A model generated the notes under the pieces. That model ran no database searches, was not told where the DNA came from, and saw only the letters and a program-made list of their open reading frames with translations. Positions 12,190-22,723 of a stretch of DNA of 64,000 bases are shown one piece after another. The position numbers and the translations under genes are program-made. Position 1 is the stretch's first letter; each line of letters begins with the position of its first letter. The stretch is from Crotalaria pallida (Eukaryota; Streptophyta; Magnoliopsida; Fabales; Fabaceae): the NCBI GenBank assembly GCA_037953625.1, contig CM075654.1, positions 54,319,001-54,383,000 of the forward strand, in the 5' to 3' direction.

Positions 12190-12839
12190 TTCTTTTTTTT
12201 TAACATCTCTTCCTATACGTGCTTAAGAAATGAAGTTATAGGTTTTCACAAACAAGAAACATTTGTAACACCCCAACTTCTAATCAAAATTAATAAAATA
12301 TTATTAAAAAATACTTGGATTTTTTGACACTAAAAAAAAGAAATAAGAGAAACTTAATTTGTATAATAAAAGGCACAATTTTATACACTAACACTATTAT
12401 CATTACCGTCATTCCTTCAAAACTATTTTACGATATCTTCTTTTTTAACATAAATATTTTCACGAAGGGAACTGCCTTCGAAAACTTCATGCACTATATA
12501 TATACACTACTAGAAAAATGAGACTTAACATCGTCTATTTAACATTGGTTTAAAAAAAAACTGATGTAAAAAAACGTTGTGGCAAAGTTTTAAATAAATT
12601 ATGAAAACCCAATTTTTAACATCGTTTAAGTTTATAACCGATATAGAATGTTGAATTTAAAATCAGTTTTGAAATAAATGATGCGGGATCTCCATTTTCA
12701 ACATCCATTTTCTAGTAACTGAGTCGGAAACTAAACCTTCTTGGAGTAAAAACCTCATAGTCAATCCTATATCTTCATTTTCAACATCCATCTACCAGTA
12801 ACTGAGTCGGAAACTAAATCTTATTGGGCTAGCATAATT
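12190..12839. other. A+T-rich spacer with CACTA-like end and a short direct repeat
   Basis: No gene. A CACTA-type end lies at 12505. A block of about 55 bp containing GTAACTGAGTCGGAAACTAAA occurs twice (about 12690-12745 and 12776-12830). TGTAACACCCCAACTT at about 12254 resembles the start of an LTR, but no matching end is visible. Confidence 0.5.
12505..12700 (+). mobile_element. CACTA (En/Spm-like) terminal fragment
   Basis: CACTACTAGAAAAATG fits the terminal repeat of plant CACTA transposons. It is followed by subterminal AACATCG/AACATTGG repeats in both orientations. No opposite end or transposase is seen, so this is a fragment. Confidence 0.5.
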
Positions 12840-13346
12840 TGTAACACCCTAAATTTAATATTTAATTTAAATAATTCTAATTGAAGATAATGGAGATCAT
12901 AGAAGTAGATGGATATTGATTAGGAGGAAAAACATATTAGGATTGGGGAATCTTAGCAAAGAGTACGAGAGTTCGAATATGGCTGACCAGGCCTCGTTCC
13001 GACCAAAGTTCATCTTAATCAATCAACTAGCGACCTGCAGGGTCACGGACCCATCTTAGCCGAGCATATCGAGACGACCTGTAACACCCCTAATTTTCGT
13101 CTCCCGAATAATAGGAAATTAATAATAAAAAAGTTTTATTATTAATTTATAGAATTTTCCAAGTTTATGTTTTGTGTTTAATTAGCCTTAAATATAAAAA
13201 TAAGTTAAAATATTTTTATATGGCAATTAAATGCAGAATATAAGGAAATTGCATTTTGGTCCATGAAGGAGGGCTAAAAGGCAAAATTAGAAAGGTTCTT
13301 GGAGGGAAAGATTTAAAAATGATAATTTTTAAATTTTGAACTGACC

Positions 13347-13377
13347 TAACCGGTTAGTAATGCCCTGTAACCGGTTA
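13347..13377. promoter_or_regulatory. Palindrome pair 1 in LTR A
   Basis: Two TAACCGGTTA palindromes start at 13347 and 13368, 21 bp apart, about 135-160 bp upstream of the TATA box. They are probably protein binding sites in the U3 promoter. The factor is unknown. Confidence 0.6.
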
Positions 13378-13508
13378 GACGATGAACTCAGAAACTGGTT
13401 TAGTGGATTTTGATGAGTAATCACTGGGTTAATTCGTTTAATCGCCACTATTACTGGATGAATTGAGTGGAGAACCACGCGTCGCCCTGCATGTTACCTT
13501 CAATTGTC

Positions 13509-13516
13509 TATAAATA
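13509..13516 (+). promoter_or_regulatory. TATA box of LTR A
   Basis: TATAAATAGGGG is a strong plant TATA context. It is identical in the 3' LTR (31296-31303) and kept in element D (60146-60153). Confidence 0.75.
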
Positions 13517-14438
13517 GGGGAAAATCTGAGGAATTAGGGGTTGATCAACTGATTTCTGGTTGAAGAAGGGAGATTAGGGTTTCTGAATTGTTCTGAGCAA
13601 TTCGTCTTCGTTGTTGAGTGTTAGTAATCGAGTGATACACGATTGTGAAGCTTACATCAAGAGCTTTACAAAGATCTAAACACTGTGAGCTGAGGGTTAG
13701 TGTGGAAGGAGAAATCAAGCTTGGAAGTTGGAGGTAGAAATCTGGGTTCTCTGTGATTCTGATTCTGGGAGCTGACTTCCAGACTCGATTTTGGTAAGCA
13801 TAGCCAATCTCTAAGCCTCAAACTTCTTTGATTCTCTAGTGCATGTACCCTACTTTGAGTCCTAACTGTTTTCCCCAATTTCTTTGGTCATTTGCTATGT
13901 CAAAATCTCTGGTTTTTGGACCCTGTTGCTGGGAAACGAATCTGGAAACAGAGCTGTGAGTTTGTGAGAAATCAGTGGAGTTTCTTCAATTTCAGTGTTC
14001 AATCTTCATCAAAATCAACTTAGAGGTATAGGAGAAGTCTTCACTATACTAGATTTAGACTAAATGTCAAATGATTTAGGATTTGAGTTCACAAAACTCA
14101 AAAGGGCATTATGTGTTTTTAAGCACAAAGGCTTGGAGGCCAATTTCTTGCTCACTGAGGTTTTGAGCAAATTTCAATTGATGCATGCAAGCTATATAAA
14201 TGTTGAATTCTGTGGTTGAGTGCTTGATTTAAGTTTTGATGTGTTAAATTGTGTTTATGTGATTTTTCATACAATTTGATACAATAAACTTGATGCTTGC
14301 AATATGAACGTGTTTCTGGGTGTAAACATGTTTATTTTAAGGCATATGAACTTGGTGTATACTGGAAATTGGTTAGATTTGAGAAAGAAAGAAAATGAGT
14401 TGTTAAAACTCTTGTTTTAATGGTCTGACTGCATAACC

Positions 14439-14469
14439 TAACCGGTTACACGATTTTCGTAACCGGTTA
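14439..14469. promoter_or_regulatory. Palindrome pair 2 in LTR A
   Basis: TAACCGGTTA starts at 14439 and 14460, again 21 bp apart, with a spacer unrelated to that of pair 1. It lies inside the proposed leader intron. Confidence 0.55.
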
Positions 14470-14819
14470 GACACTGTAAATTTTCAAAGAAAAATCAGTT
14501 TGCAAATCAGTCCTGAAACTTTAATGGTTTTTACTCAAATCTAAGCCTTAATTTCTATACACAAGGTCTGAATATGAGTTGTGGTAATGTCAACAAATTC
14601 AGATTGGAAAGATTTCCATTTATGCCTTAAATTGATGGAATAATTTCAAGTGAAATTATGTTCATTGGAAAAGGATATGTGATTTGGACTTTTGAATGAT
14701 AAACAATGGTTTTTGAGGTATAAAATAAAGTTAAAAAAAGTGTTTTGGATTGGGTAGAGAATTAAAAAAAAAAGGGTTTTTCTGAATTACAATGGTAAAA
14801 CAGTTCAGGTCTGTAATTC

Positions 14820-14850
14820 TAACCGGTTAGCCTGAAACTGTAACCGGTTA
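14820..14850. promoter_or_regulatory. Palindrome pair 3 in LTR A
   Basis: TAACCGGTTA starts at 14820 and 14841, 21 bp apart. In the 3' LTR the left member has decayed to TAACTGGTTA. Confidence 0.55.
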
Positions 14851-15103
14851 GTACCTGAATCTGAAAAATAAAAAGTTAAGTTTTAAATACCATTGAAGTT
14901 GTATTACTCAATCTGGGTTTTAAAAGGCATATTTTGAGAAAAATTCAAAGGGGAATTTTTTGCCAAATATTATACCTCAAATAAATCATTCAAAAGTAGA
15001 AATTGGAATATTTCTAAATCACATTAATTAATGTAAAGATAAAACCAACCCTGATGTTTGTGCATACATATAGACTGGAAGTCTGGTTGGTAGGAACGTC
15101 TAT

Positions 15104-15321
15104 CATATTCTGGGAATATGAGGAGGGTACTCCGGGAGTACCAAAGTATAACCTACTTGATGACACATTATAGATATGTGGCAATGTCCGGGACATGGTT
15201 TTTATGCGTTCTGGGAACGTGGCGTTCTGGGAACGTGGTGCACACTCCGGGAGTGATGCTTTTTATCCAAGTATGGTTCGGCATTATGTTCTGGGAACTA
15301 ATGTCGGTGTTCCGGGAACAC
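15104..15321. repeat. Array of eight short dyads with a TC(C/T)GGGA core
   Basis: Eight inverted repeats share the centre TC-YGG-GA but have different matched arms: CATATTC-TGG-GAATATG (15104), GGTACTC-CGG-GAGTACC (15126), ATGTC-CGG-GACAT (15184), CGTTC-TGG-GAACG (15207 and 15223), CACTC-CGG-GAGTG (15243), GTTC-TGG-GAAC (15288) and GTGTTC-CGG-GAACAC (15307). Copy number changes between LTRs. The array ends about 225 bp before the LTR ORF. Confidence 0.75.
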
Positions 15322-15545
15322 AATGGTGTATTGGATGGACGTCCAAGATGGACATTTAGAGGCCTCAGTTGTGGATAGAAAATCATACATCATGCCACTT
15401 GCATTATAAGAGTTATAATTTTGAAAAATTGGTGTGCTCATATGTATTTGCATTATGATCTGTCCATGACATATTTGAAATTGTAATTTTAGTCTTTATC
15501 CACTATGTATATGTGTATACTTACTCCCTGTGCCCTGTTTAGGTG

Positions 15546-16019
15546 ATGGCCAGATACCTAGCCTGCATCGAGATACGCCCTATCCCTAGCGGTATATGGA
15601 CGTATGAGGAGCACCGTGCCACCTTTGAGGGGGAGGTGGAGATCACTCTCTACCACCCTAACCCTCTGGTACGTGTGCGACCTCGTCGATTTAGGATTCC
15701 ATTAGTCTATACTATGCATGTTCCACCTTTTTACACTTATAGAGGACCACCCCCGGCTCGACCTATGCGTCGTTTTCATAGTTTTAGATTTAGAGCTGCC
15801 ACTCGTTCCCATCCTTCATCCCATAGAGTTGTTACTGAGGAGACTCCTTCTCCTGGTCCGACTGATTATGATAGGACTGCTTCTGCAGACCCTAGACCCA
15901 GTGGTGGGGTCTCTACTCAGTCAGACGAGGTCGAGGAGGACCCTGTGGAGGATGAGAGCGAGGAGGAGGTGCATGTTGAGCCGACTGTTTCTGCTAGAGG
16001 TGGACCCGCTGGTTCATAG
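15546..16019 (+). CDS. LTR-encoded ORF, 157 aa (5' LTR of A)
   Basis: An unrecognised protein encoded wholly inside the LTR. It has a basic, proline- and arginine-rich middle (about residues 45-90), a Ser/Thr/Pro-rich stretch and a very acidic tail (EVEEDPVEDESEEEVHVEP). There is no signal peptide, membrane segment or known domain that I can name. The ATG at 15546 lies three bases after a consensus splice acceptor and is preferred to the GTG at 15543. The same ORF is open in the 3' LTR (33313-33786) and in D (62197-62670) with no indel, although the flanking LTR has several. Against D I count about eight amino-acid-changing and eight silent differences, fewer changing ones than neutrality predicts. 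It could be translated from a spliced LTR transcript. Function unknown. Confidence 0.55.
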   Translation: MARYLACIEIRPIPSGIWTYEEHRATFEGEVEITLYHPNPLVRVRPRRFRIPLVYTMHVPPFYTYRGPPPARPMRRFHSFRFRAATRSHPSSHRVVTEETPSPGPTDYDRTASADPRPSGGVSTQSDEVEEDPVEDESEEEVHVEPTVSARGGPAGS

Positions 16020-16671
16020 GAGCCTGCATAGCATAGGGGTTTTGGATCCTGGATCCTAGGGATAGAGCGGTGGAGGATCTGAGGAGCTGCTGAGGACATG
16101 GAGGACTTGCTCTGAGACTTCTGTTTTTGGACTTTTGTTATATATTGTATATATTGAGAGGTCTTAGAGTGAGCTTTTATTTTAGTGCAGCTGGTCTGTA
16201 TATGTTTTATCAAAACTTGCTATCTCGACTTTTATCACTTGCTACTGTTAGTAGTGATGGGGTTATATGTCATGACTTTTATCACATATATATATATATG
16301 CTTTATTTTCCTCAGCAGTGCCCCATGAGTATTGTTTTTCTTCCGCGAACTCTGATTTCACTTTACAAAGGATTCGGCGTTGAGTGTATATTTTATATAC
16401 TCAAATCTGACTCTAGAGGCAAGTCATATGTTTAAATAATAACTACTAAGGTTTCCTATAAATAAGGGCGTGCTTTCTCGAGAGTCTTTTTCAAATCTAA
16501 GATCATATTAAGCCGAATTCATGAAACGGTTTATGTCAAAAGAGGTTTTGATTAAGCAAGTAGTAATTTTAAAAAGGAAAAATTTTCTAGTCCTAATTTT
16601 GATAGCAAGTAGTAAACTATTTGGAAATATTAATTATTTTCAAGTTAAAAAGAGAGCGTCACACCCTTTGG

Positions 16672-16683
16672 TGGTATCAGAGC
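16672..16683 (+). other. Primer binding site of element A
   Basis: TGGTATCAGAGC, complementary to the 3' end of plant initiator tRNA-Met, lies 8 bases after the LTR end. Confidence 0.9.
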
Positions 16684-17308
16684 ATTGGTCCTGTTCCTCA
16701 TGGCCCCGCAGATGCAGCTAAGTATGATATTCAATATTGATTGAATATGTTTGAGTAAGTTAGTGGTAACATTTATGTCTTAAAGACCTTTTTAGTAACC
16801 CAAAGCCCATAGTGCAGGTCTTTCTATGGCAACCCGGAATCGAAATGTTACTAACGAAATGTTAGAACGAATCACAACCGTGCTGGAGGGTATGCAGCAG
16901 CAGCTGTAACGTCCTCAATTTAATTTCCAGTTAATTTATTTAATTAATTGTTATCAAAATATATTAGAGTTAATTAAGAAAAATTAAGATAATTAATCCA
17001 ACGAGTATGTGAGGTGTTAGAAAGGAGTTAGAAAGGGGAGAATCGAAATCGGAATTGAATCGGGTTAAAAAGTGCAATTTTAGCTAAGTTAAATCACCTT
17101 TCCAACAACCCTAGTTTGGAAAATTGTAATTAAATAATTACAACTCCAATCAAGATTTCCACCGTAGGATATGGAGTATGGATTTTTAGGAACCTTGCTT
17201 TAAAATTTGAGCAAGATCCGACGGTTAACGAAGAAGTTATGGTGATTTGAAAACACGATGAAAATAGAAGAAAAATAGAAAAGGCAATTAGCAGTGGTTA
17301 ATCGAGTA

Positions 17309-17351
17309 TTAATCGATTAACTGCCATTTTAATCGAGTATTAATCGATTAA
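17309..17351. promoter_or_regulatory. Palindrome pair in LTR B
   Basis: TTAATCGATTAA occurs at 17309-17320 and 17340-17351, 31 bp apart, each copy preceded by TTAATCGAG. It is kept in the 3' LTR (about 24480-24522). It sits in the probable U3 region, in a position comparable to pair 1 of A. Confidence 0.55.
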
Positions 17352-17663
17352 GTCTAGTTTTTCAGCCCAGAAAACAACGTTTTGGCCTTCTTCTTCACAC
17401 ATTCTTCCATGGCTTTCTCTCTCTACTAGGGGCCGAACTTCTCTCCCTTCTCTCCATGATTTCACCTTCAAGTCATCACTTAAATCCATGAATAATCACT
17501 AAAAATCAATCCCCATCACCCACAAACCTTTAATCTTCTATCAATCTCTCAAGATCAAGGATTGGAAGCTCTCTCTCTCCCTCTCTCCACGTTTTTCTCT
17601 CTCATCCAGCAAGAGGGTTTTAGCTCAAATTGGTATTTTCTATCTTTAATCTTCAAAATCAAG

Positions 17664-18729
17664 GTAAGGGGGTTGATTCATGGGCTTGGGAGTTGAATTT
17701 TGGGTGTGTATAATTATGATTAAGTTTAGGGTTAGATAATATGATTTTCTCTCTTTAATATATATGTTATTGTTCATGAAATTGCTTGACCCTATTTGCT
17801 ACATGAAATAAGCATGATTATTAGTTGTATTTGTGGTTTGTTTTGTATTAGTTGTTTACCTTGCAATTAGTTGAGGAATTTATGGACATTGTAAGTAATA
17901 AGTTGAAAAAGGAATTTATGAGAATAAGGAGTAAGAAATTGTTTATGTTAGTAAATATGTAATTATGTAACTTCAAGTAAAAAAATGAGATGTTTTGAAA
18001 AGTTTATATGAATTGGAAATGAGAAGTGTTACTTCGCAAATTATGAGTATGAGAAATGAAAGAAATAAAGTGGTAATGCAAAGTAAGGAAAAAAAATAAG
18101 AAGGTCTGCAGCTATTAATCGCGTTTTGGGATCCACACCCATTAGGTGCACACGGTTAGGACAGGGTCCTACTAGCAAAGTAGGCCCGAATTAGCCCCAA
18201 TAGGTACAAAGCTCGCTCAGGAAAAATCCCCATAAGATCAAAGGCTCGTTAGGTTACGTGGATCCTACGCGATGATTAATAGCTGCATTACCAAATATAA
18301 TCATGAAATATGAATAAATGAGAATATATGAAAGAGAGTGAAGAAAAGAAAATAAAGAAAAGGCCCTAACGAGGGAAAGGTCTTATGGGTCAAGAAGTCC
18401 TGAGTGAGAAGAAGTCCTATTGGGTGAAGATACCATCCTAACCAATTGTGCAGCAAGAATACCTAATGGAATTCATAATGCAAGCAAAGTTAAGATACAA
18501 AAGTTAAAAGCTTGTGAAAGTAAAAGTCATGTTTAAAGTTGAAGAAAAACCAAGAGTGTTTATCATTGATATATATATATGATTTAATTTCGAACCAATA
18601 AGGTATGCAATGAAGCATGATTTATGTATGTGTATGAATTGATTGTTGCATGCCTTAGTTGTTCTTATGCCTCTTTAAAATGACATTTCTGGGTTCGTGG
18701 ATTTCTCACCCCTTACGCCCATTTTTCAG
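17664..18729 (+). other. Probable leader intron inside LTR B
   Basis: The donor AATCAAG/GTAAGG at 17664 and the acceptor CCATTTTTCAG/GTT at 18729 bound 1066 bp. Both are kept in the 3' LTR (24835-25901). The exon after the acceptor leads into the conserved hairpin and a TTGTAAATAAT poly(A)-like stretch. Splicing is inferred. Confidence 0.5.
18108..18286. repeat. Inverted-repeat domain in LTR B
   Basis: GCAGCTATTAATC (18108) pairs with GATTAATAGCTGC (18274), and an inner GGATCCAC pairs with GTGGATCC. A G+C-richer loop of more than 100 bases lies between. The 3' LTR keeps it (about 25278-25456). Confidence 0.6.
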
Positions 18730-18768
18730 GTTCAGAGTTAGATTCCGAGGTCCCAGCCGAGCAGGATC

Positions 18769-18789
18769 ACTCTCCCAACTAGGGAGAGT
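18769..18789 (+). other. Conserved LTR hairpin (B, 5' LTR)
   Basis: An 8-bp stem ACTCTCCC/GGGAGAGT with an AACTA loop, just after CCGAGCAGGATC. Copies occur at 25941-25961, in C at 36454-36474 and on the minus strand in E at 59230-59250. Confidence 0.65.
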
Positions 18790-19395
18790 AGTGGTTCATA
18801 CTTTTATTCTACTAGTTTTGGATTTAGTTATTTTGAGATTTTATATAGAAACTTAGTTTAAACTTTCCTTATGACTTAGTATATTTTTGTGGTGCAATGT
18901 GTGAGCACCTTTGGGCCGGATTTCCTCCGCTATGACGGGGACGTTCCGTGCATATTTTTGTTGTAAATAATACCTATGTAATGTTGCAAAACTAAATGAG
19001 TGCGGGGCTATAGAATGAGCTGGGGAAACACCCTAGCACCACACATAAGTAAAAGGAACTGAACTGGAAAATGTATTTTTAACTTTCACGCAGGTAGCAG
19101 GTTTTCAAGAAATATGGAAAATATCCGATAAACAGAGGAGACTCTGTCGGATTTTTCCTAAAAATTTTCTATAACTAAATACTACTAAATATATTTTATA
19201 AATAAGGGTAATTAAGTAATTCCACATGTGTACCCCTTTGTTTGTAAAAGTTAGGAAAGGAAAAATTCTAGACCACTATTTTAATAATGAATTTTGGCTT
19301 CCCCACTCTGATAATGGAGTTAGAAATTAATTAACCAAAGAAAACTCATAAAATCTTTGTTTAATCGTATAATAAAAGTTAGGGTGTCACATTCA

Positions 19396-19407
19396 TGGTA
19401 TCAGAGC
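19396..19407 (+). other. Primer binding site of element B
   Basis: TGGTATCAGAGC, four bases after the LTR end, matches initiator tRNA-Met. Confidence 0.9.
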
Positions 19408-19591
19408 AGTTTTGTCCTCGGCTTTGGAGTTTCATTACTCCTTGATTTCTCATCAAGCGAGAAATTGTCCAATTGTCAATGTTTAGGTTTATTCTTAGTA
19501 CATTTTATGTAGTTTTCTTTAAGTTTCTTCGTTAGATTCTTTCTAACATATTAATTTAAATTGTGATCTTCAATCAAGGTAGATACCCTCT

Positions 19592-21334
19592 ATGGCTCGT
19601 CGACCAAACGATAATGATCGTCTTACAGCTATTCTGGAGAATCTGGTTCAAGCCAACCAGAATCAGGCTCAGAATATTGCAAATGTTGTTACCGCTGTTG
19701 TTGCTGCTATGCAACCACCTCAACCTGCTCCTCCTGTTATTGATTGGCTTTCAAGGTTCAAGAAACAGGATCCTCTGAGGTTTGATGGAGGACACAATCC
19801 AGATGGAGCCCAAGATTGGCTCCAGGACATTGAGAAAATCTTTGCTTCTCTTCAGCCTCCACAGGACCAATGGGTTCGTCTTGCAGAATTTATGCTGATC
19901 AGTGAGGCCCAATATTGGTGGCAACAGGATCGTCGCAATCTTGAAGCGGCTAATCGGGAAATTACTTGGGAACTTTTCCGCACTCACTTTTTGGGCAAGT
20001 ATTTTCGGGAGAATGACCGCAGAGAGAAAGAGCTGCAATTTATGAATCTTGTTCAAGGTGACATGAATATTGGTGAATATGCTGCAAAGTTCCGGGAGTT
20101 GATGCGCTACTCGCTTGGTTACAGAGATGTTGAGGAGAGGGCAAAATGCATTAAATTTGAAAGTGGCCTACGCCCTGAGATCAAGGTGTTGTTTGAATAT
20201 CAGAATATTGCCAGCTTAGCTCAACTGATTAATATGACCAATGCTTATGAAAGGAGCTTGAAGAATATGCAAGGGACTGATCGGGGTAAAAATGTGCAAA
20301 AATCTGGAGGCCCGATCAAGGGTAAAGCGCCTATGAATAAATCTGGTCCCTATTCTGCTAGTGCCAACAGAGGTCCTCCACGGTCCAATTCTGGTCCCAC
20401 AGGAGTTGCTTTTCCTAGCTATCCTACATGCACTCATTGTGGAAAGCGCCATCTTGGAGAGTGCTGGTTCAAAAATCAAGACTCAAAACCCAGGATTTGT
20501 TTTACTTGTGGTCAACCTGGTCACTTCTATTATCAATGCCCAAAGAAGAATATGAAACAGGAAGTTAATGTGACTCGGGCGCAACCCGCCAAGGGAAAGA
20601 AACCCGTCCAGAAGGGTAAGGTGTACACTATGGATGGCGAGGAGGTAGAGGAAGGTGATGAACTTATCCGAGGTATTGGTAATTTAAATACTCTCCCTTG
20701 TAAAATATTGTTTGATAGTGGTGCATCACATTCCTTTATTTCATTATCATGTGTCAAGAGAATCGGAATGTCTACGGTAGAGATGTCGTATGTGCTCTCG
20801 GTGTCGACACCTACCAGCCCCGCAGTGACTACGTCCCTCGCATGTCTAAACTGTTCTTTGCGAGTACTTGAGAGAGAATTCAACTTGAATCTTATTTGTT
20901 TACCTCTCAAGGGGCTTGATATCATCCTCGGCATGGATTGGATGGCGAAGAATAAAGTTCTTATTGATTGCCATAGCAAGGCCATCCTATTCCCTGATGC
21001 AACCTTGTCAAATCTAGAAATCAGAACCGATCCGGATGTTAACAAGATTCCAGTGGTGCAGGAGTTTCCGGAGGTATTCCCGGATGATATTCCTGGTTTA
21101 CCGCCACACAGAGAGGTAGAATTTAGCATTGATTTGGTTCCCGGTGCAGGACCAATATCAATTGCCCCGTATCGGATGGCCCCTCCAGAATTGGCCGAGC
21201 TAAAGAAGCACATCGAAGAGTTATTTGCTAAACAATTCATTCGGCCTAGTGTGTCTCCGTGGGGAGCCCCAGTACTATTCGTTAAAAAGAAGGATGGCAG
21301 TTTGAGAATGTGTACTGACTATCGCGCCAGCTGA
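19592..21334 (+). pseudogene. gag-protease and start of RT, element B
   Basis: A 580-codon frame. The capsid-like Gag core lies at about residues 100-175 (WWQQDRRNL, FLGKYF, QGDMNIGEYAAKF). A CX2CX3HX4C motif at 280-291 is followed by a zinc knuckle CFTCGQPGHFYYQC at 303-316. The aspartic protease has DSGASH at 375-380 and LDIILGMDW further on. RT begins near 525 (YRMAPPELAELKKHIEELF). A 2-base insertion near 21325 (CGCGCC against the expected CGCC) ends the frame at TGA 21332-21334. Without it the frame would run straight into the next segment. Confidence 0.92.
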
Positions 21335-22723
21335 ATGGGGTAACAATTAAGAACAAGTATCCACTTCCCCGAATTGACGATTTGTTAGATCAACTAAAGG
21401 GAGCATCCATATTCTCTAAGATCGATCTTCGATCAGGCTATCATCAGATCCGGGTTAAAGAGGCCGACATCCCCAAAACAGCTTTTCGCACCCGTTATGG
21501 GCATTTTGAGTATGTTGTCATGCCCTTCGGCCTTACTAATGCACCAGCAATCTTCATGGACTACATGAATCGGATTTTCAGACCTTTTCTGGATTCTTTC
21601 GTCGTTGTCTTCATCGACGATATTCTTATCTATTCCAAAACTCCAAGTGAGCATGTTGAGCATTTGAGGACGGTGTTGCAGGTCCTCAAGGAGAAACAGT
21701 TGTACGCTAAATTCGCCAAATGCAGTTTCTGGTTAAATGAGGTGTACTTTTTGGGTCATGTCATTTCAGAAAAAGGAGTGGCAGTTGACCCATCGAAGGT
21801 AGAAGTAGTGCTCAAGTGGGAGAGACCCACTACAATCACAGAGATCAGAAGCTTTTTAGGCATGGCAGGTTATTATAGAAGATTCATTGAGGGTTTTTCT
21901 AAGTTAGCACTTCCGCTAACCAAATTGACTCACAAAGAGGTACCCTATCAGTGGATAGTGGAGTCTGAGCATAGTTTTGAAGAATTAAAGAAGCGACTCA
22001 CTAGCTCACCCGTTCTAATTTTGCCAGACCCATCTCAACCCTTCGATGTTTATTGTGATGCATCTAAACAAGGGTTAGGATGCGTACTGATGCAACAAGG
22101 CAAAGTTGTTGCATATGCTTCTCGGCAACTTCGCCCACATGAACAGAACTATCCTACACATGATCTCGAATTAGCAGCCGTGGTATTTGCATTGAAAATT
22201 TGGAGGCACTACTTGTACGGCACTCGATTCGAGGTGTTCAGCGATCATAAGAGCCTTAAGTATTTATTTGACCAGAAGGAGCTGAACATGAGACAAAGGA
22301 GGTGGATAGAATTTCTTAAAGATTACGACTTCAGTCTCCAATATCATCCAGGCAAAGCAAATGTAGTGGCGGATGCTCTAAGCCGCAAGACACTTCATGT
22401 TAGCAATATGATGATAAAGGAGATGCAATTGATGCAGGAGTTTAGTAATCTCATGTTGGGTGTGCAAGTGCAGGAAAAGAGTATTATTCTGGAAATGCTG
22501 CAGGTGCATAATGAATTCATCGACTTGATCAAAGAAAGGCAGGCTGATGATCCAGAATTGCAAAAACTCTTAGAAAGAGCCTCTGACGGAGAAGAACCCG
22601 ATTTCATCCGGGGTTCAGACGGAATCATTCGATTTCGAGGAAGGGTATGTGTTCCTAAATATTTTGAAGTTCAAAGGGATATTCTTCACGAGGCACATAA
22701 GATTAAGTTAAGTCTCCACCCAG
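21335..22723 (+). pseudogene. Reverse transcriptase and RNase H, element B
   Basis: It continues the polyprotein in the shifted frame. RT carries DLRSGYHQIRV and the catalytic FIDD (in the segment FVVVFIDDILIYSK). RNase H has VYCDASKQG, HDLELAAV and SDHKSL, supplying its acidic residues. The segment reaches the histidine part of the integrase zinc finger and ends at LHPG, where a GTAAAAC donor begins. Read through, the frame stops at 22750-22752. Confidence 0.9.

Larger units (their letters stand above)
13794..15542 (+). other. Probable leader intron inside LTR A
   Basis: The donor TTTTG/GTAAGCA at 13794 and the acceptor CCCTGTTTAG/GTG at 15542, preceded by a pyrimidine-rich stretch, bound 1749 bp of U-rich, stop-filled sequence. 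Splicing would join the short first leader exon to an exon whose ATG comes three bases in. Both sites are kept in the 3' LTR (31581-33309) and in D (60431-62193). No transcript evidence is available here. Confidence 0.55.
13080..16663 (+). repeat. 5' LTR of element A (3584 bp)
   Basis: It starts TGTAACACCCCTAATTTTCG and ends GAGAGCGTCACA. The TATA box at 13509 puts U3 at only about 450 bp, so most of the LTR would be transcribed leader. It contains three palindrome pairs, a probable leader intron, an array of short dyads and a 157-codon ORF. The 3' LTR (30867-34429) differs by roughly 30 substitutions and a 21-bp deletion within the dyad array. Confidence 0.92.
16905..19391 (+). repeat. 5' LTR of element B (2487 bp)
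   Basis: It starts TGTAACGTCCTCAATTTAAT and ends AGGGTGTCACA. It contains a palindrome pair, a probable leader intron, an inverted-repeat domain and the conserved hairpin. Confidence 0.93.

Noticed and set aside
12254..12300. TGTAACACCCC start of another LTR
   Set aside because: No PBS, matching end or second copy in the window. Eleven bases are too few.
13666..13878. Minus-strand ORF in the LTR leader, present in both LTRs of A
   Set aside because: Identical only because the two LTRs are nearly identical. It is not kept in D.
15104..15321. Dyad array as a CRISPR array
   Set aside because: The units are 11-17 bp dyads without unique spacers of constant length, in plant retrotransposon DNA.
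15718..16059. Second frame (113 codons) overlapping the LTR ORF, also seen in the other LTR copies
   Set aside because: It is leucine-rich out-of-frame translation of the same DNA. Its length differs among copies and it has no start context like that of the 157-codon ORF.
16127..16435. ORF downstream of the LTR ORF (102 codons)
   Set aside because: The D copy has indels here and a different C-terminus, so reading-frame conservation is not supported.
16672..16683. tRNA gene remnants at the TGGTATCAGAGC sites
   Set aside because: Only the 12-base primer binding site is present, directly after each 5' LTR. No tRNA cloverleaf can be drawn.
20533..21240. Long minus-strand ORF (235 codons)
   Set aside because: It is the antisense shadow of the gag-pro-RT frame of element B and has no recognisable motif.
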